Shown: positions 5,857-6,909 of the stretch, one piece after another
Numbering within the stretch: position 1 is the stretch's first letter
How the letters are laid out: every line of letters begins with the position of its first letter
Origin: JAWXTK01 sp044433645
GTDB lineage: Bacteria > Bacteroidota > Bacteroidia > Bacteroidales > Rikenellaceae
NCBI GenBank assembly: GCA_044433645.1
Contig: JAWXTK010000036.1
Coordinates: 1-6,909, forward strand
Direction of reading: 5' to 3'
Length of the DNA stretch: 6,909 nt
Translations under genes and position numbers: made by a program
The notes under the pieces: generated by a model
Database searches by the model: none
What the model was told of the DNA's origin: nothing
The model's input: the letters and a program-made list of their open reading frames with translations, nothing else

Positions 5857-6657
5857 TTACTCTCCTAAATAAAACACCACTGGCTCTTTGCGAGGCTCAG
5901 AGTAGGCACTGACAAACTTTTTCTCGGCTAGTTTATAGAGCAGACCACCCCACTCTCTTGCACCATAAGGGCAAACGGCAATGCAGTGGGCGCACTTTAT
6001 GCACTTGTCGCCGTCGGTCGAGGGCTTGGGTGAGCCTATTGCTCCTACGGGGCAGGCTGCGGCGCAAATTCCACACGCATTTTTGTCTTTTTCTACTGCT
6101 TTGATGCACTTACGTTTGTTGGTTCGTGGCTTAATCGGGATGCTTCCTGGAGTTTTATAGGGGTTGTTACCAGGCACTTGCAAAGTCTCAGAGCTTGGTG
6201 TAATCATAGCTGCCTTAGCTCCAAAGTCAATAGCTTTTTTTACATCACTTTCATCAGGACGCTGAAAAGCCACCTTAGGGAAAATCGAGTGCTCAGCAAC
6301 AAATACGCCTGCTGCAACGGGCACAAAACCATTTGAGGACACAACCTCGCTAAGCTCCAAAAGTGCATCGTCTGCCTCGCGATTGCCATAAACCACCACG
6401 AGAATCGCCCTCGCCCCCTCGCTCTTGAACTTACGAATTTGCTCTAGGGCAAGAGCAGGCACACGCCCAGCATAGACAGGCACAGCAAAAATCGCCATAT
6501 CCTCTTTAGAAATTGTGCTCGCCTCAGCGCTGATTTTAATAAGTGGAAAATCCACCACTTGAACATCATTTACAGTAGAAGCAACGCCCTCAGAAATCGC
6601 CTGAACGATTTTTTTAGTAGTGCCCGCAGCACTGAAATATATAAGGTTTAGTTTCAT
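5857..6657 (-). CDS. EFR1-type flavodoxin/ferredoxin fusion protein
   Basis: This 266-residue soluble electron carrier joins a flavodoxin-like domain (about 1-155) to a two-cluster ferredoxin domain (about 180-235). The FMN phosphate loop is FSAAGTTKKIV (8-18), followed by PVYAGRVP (60-67) and VVVYGNREADDALLEL (87-102). The ferredoxin part has C184, C195, C198 and C202-P, then a regular C219-x2-C222-x2-C225-x3-C229-P, enough ligands for two [4Fe-4S] clusters. The first motif is unusual: C184 and C195 are 10 residues apart instead of two. Such proteins pass electrons internally from FMN to iron-sulfur clusters, but partners are not known. It is the first gene of a two-gene operon with yjbQ. 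The ATG at 6657 lies directly before the first beta strand, as expected. Confidence 0.93.
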   Translation of the reverse strand: MKLNLIYFSAAGTTKKIVQAISEGVASTVNDVQVVDFPLIKISAEASTISKEDMAIFAVPVYAGRVPALALEQIRKFKSEGARAILVVVYGNREADDALLELSEVVSSNGFVPVAAGVFVAEHSIFPKVAFQRPDESDVKKAIDFGAKAAMITPSSETLQVPGNNPYKTPGSIPIKPRTNKRKCIKAVEKDKNACGICAAACPVGAIGSPKPSTDGDKCIKCAHCIAVCPYGAREWGGLLYKLAEKKFVSAYSEPRKEPVVFYLGE

Positions 6658-6674
6658 TGGTAATTAATTTTTAT

Positions 6675-6706
6675 CAAAGTTATAAAATATTTTATAAAAG
6701 GTTAAA
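6675..6706 (-). promoter_or_regulatory. Promoter of the EFR1-yjbQ operon
   Basis: On the minus strand TAACTTTG (6682-6675) is an exact TAnnTTTG and lies 17 bases before the ATG at 6657. Twenty bases upstream is TTTA (6706-6703), three of four bases of the -33 consensus TTTG. Together they form a plausible promoter with a leader of roughly 10 bases. Confidence 0.6.
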
Positions 6707-6742
6707 TCTACGAATAAAATAATATTAAGATAATGTACCATC

Positions 6743-6764
6743 ATATAAATATTTTGCTTTATAT
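6743..6764. repeat. Inverted repeat at the right-edge promoter
   Basis: ATATAAA (6743-6749) and TTTATAT (6758-6764) are perfect inverted arms around an 8-base spacer. The right arm overlaps the -7 element at 6760-6767. It could be an operator, but it is pure A+T in an AT-rich stretch and could arise by chance. Confidence 0.35.
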
Positions 6765-6767
6765 TTG
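6760..6767 (+). promoter_or_regulatory. -7 element for a gene at the right edge
   Basis: TATATTTG is an exact TAnnTTTG on the plus strand. No TTTG lies at the -33 position. With a start near 6774 it would transcribe a leader of about 130 bases up to the ATG at 6907. Confidence 0.5.
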
Positions 6768-6770
6768 TAT

Positions 6771-6782
6771 AATAACGTTATT
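6771..6782. repeat. 12-base perfect palindrome AATAACGTTATT
   Basis: The sequence AATAACGTTATT is its own reverse complement. It begins four bases after the -7 element and covers the expected transcription start, a position where a bound repressor would block initiation. No regulator is known for it. Confidence 0.45.
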
Positions 6783-6792
6783 TTTAAAGATT

Positions 6793-6828
6793 ATGAGAAA
6801 ATCTCTACTGCATAGCGAGGATGTATAG
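6793..6828 (+). CDS. Possible 11-residue leader peptide (MRKSLLHSEDV)
   Basis: ATG to TAG gives MRKSLLHSEDV. It lies about 20 bases after the expected transcript start and its last codons and stop form the left arm and loop of the hairpin at 6821-6834, an arrangement reminiscent of translation-dependent leaders. There is no strong Shine-Dalgarno sequence and no run of one codon type. A chance ORF is quite possible. Confidence 0.2.
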   Translation: MRKSLLHSEDV

Positions 6829-6834
6829 ATACAT
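6821..6834 (+). repeat. Hairpin ATGTAT-AG-ATACAT
   Basis: Two perfect six-base arms flank only two bases, so in RNA the stem would be about five pairs with a four-base loop. There is no following T-run, which argues against a terminator. It overlaps the stop of the short ORF at 6793-6828. Confidence 0.4.
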
Positions 6835-6906
6835 ATTATTTAAAAAGCTTAGTTTTTAGAACTTTTTGATTTAACTTTAAAATTTAAACTCCAACTATAA
6901 AAAACA

Positions 6907-6909
6907 ATG
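6907..6909 (+). CDS. Probable start codon of a gene continuing past the window
   Basis: The window ends with ATG, preceded by an A-rich ATAAAAAACA like the leader of the VOC gene, and by a promoter-like element at 6760. Only the start codon is visible, so nothing can be said of the product. Confidence 0.35.

Larger units (their letters stand above)
6768..6906 (+). other. AT-rich putative leader region without a long gene
   Basis: No ORF of useful length is seen on either strand. The stretch holds the palindrome at 6771-6782, a short ORF at 6793-6828, a hairpin at 6821-6834, and TAAAAA/TTTTTA arms at 6841-6858 around a six-base loop. The end, ACTATAAAAAACA before ATG, resembles the A-rich ribosome-binding leaders elsewhere in the window. 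It is best read as a long 5' leader. Confidence 0.45.

Overview
The window looks like chromosomal DNA from a member of the Bacteroidota, most likely a gut-type Bacteroidales. The evidence is a set of -7 promoter elements of the form TAnnTTTG in front of most genes, A-rich leaders without strong Shine-Dalgarno sequences, a Bacteroidota-style lipoprotein, and an exported S-type sulfatase. No genus can be assigned from the sequence alone. There are no RNA genes, insertion sequences, CRISPR arrays or phage genes.

Left part (1-2475): a short-chain dehydrogenase in unusually AT-rich DNA, then an AlkD-like alkylpurine DNA glycosylase and an HxlR-family regulator, all on the minus strand. HxlR and the glycosylase are 13 bases apart and look like one operon. 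Divergent from them is a VOC (glyoxalase-fold) enzyme. The 97-base gap between HxlR and VOC holds two overlapping, oppositely directed Bacteroidota promoters with identical geometry, and an imperfect palindrome of the form TACT-N6-AGTA lying over both. The simplest reading is a self-regulated electrophile or alkylation defence unit: sensor (HxlR), detoxification (VOC), DNA repair (AlkD-like) and perhaps carbonyl reduction (SDR, separate promoter).

Middle (2486-5319): a DUF3089 alpha/beta-hydrolase-like lipoprotein on the minus strand and, divergent from it, a secreted arylsulfatase with a Ser-type formylglycine motif and an intact C-terminal beta-rich domain. No SusC/SusD pair, glycoside hydrolase or sulfatase-maturing enzyme is present, so the substrate stays open.

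Right part (5442-6657, minus): an EFR1-type flavodoxin/ferredoxin fusion followed, after one base, by yjbQ (UPF0047 family). The two are almost certainly co-transcribed.

The last 252 bases are AT-rich and non-coding apart from a possible 11-codon ORF. They contain a plus-strand TATATTTG element, several inverted repeats, and an ATG as the very last codon of the window, consistent with a long leader for a gene that starts at the right edge. No wholly new system is evident. The most promising lead is the HxlR/AlkD/VOC unit and its shared operator; the structured leader at the right edge comes second.
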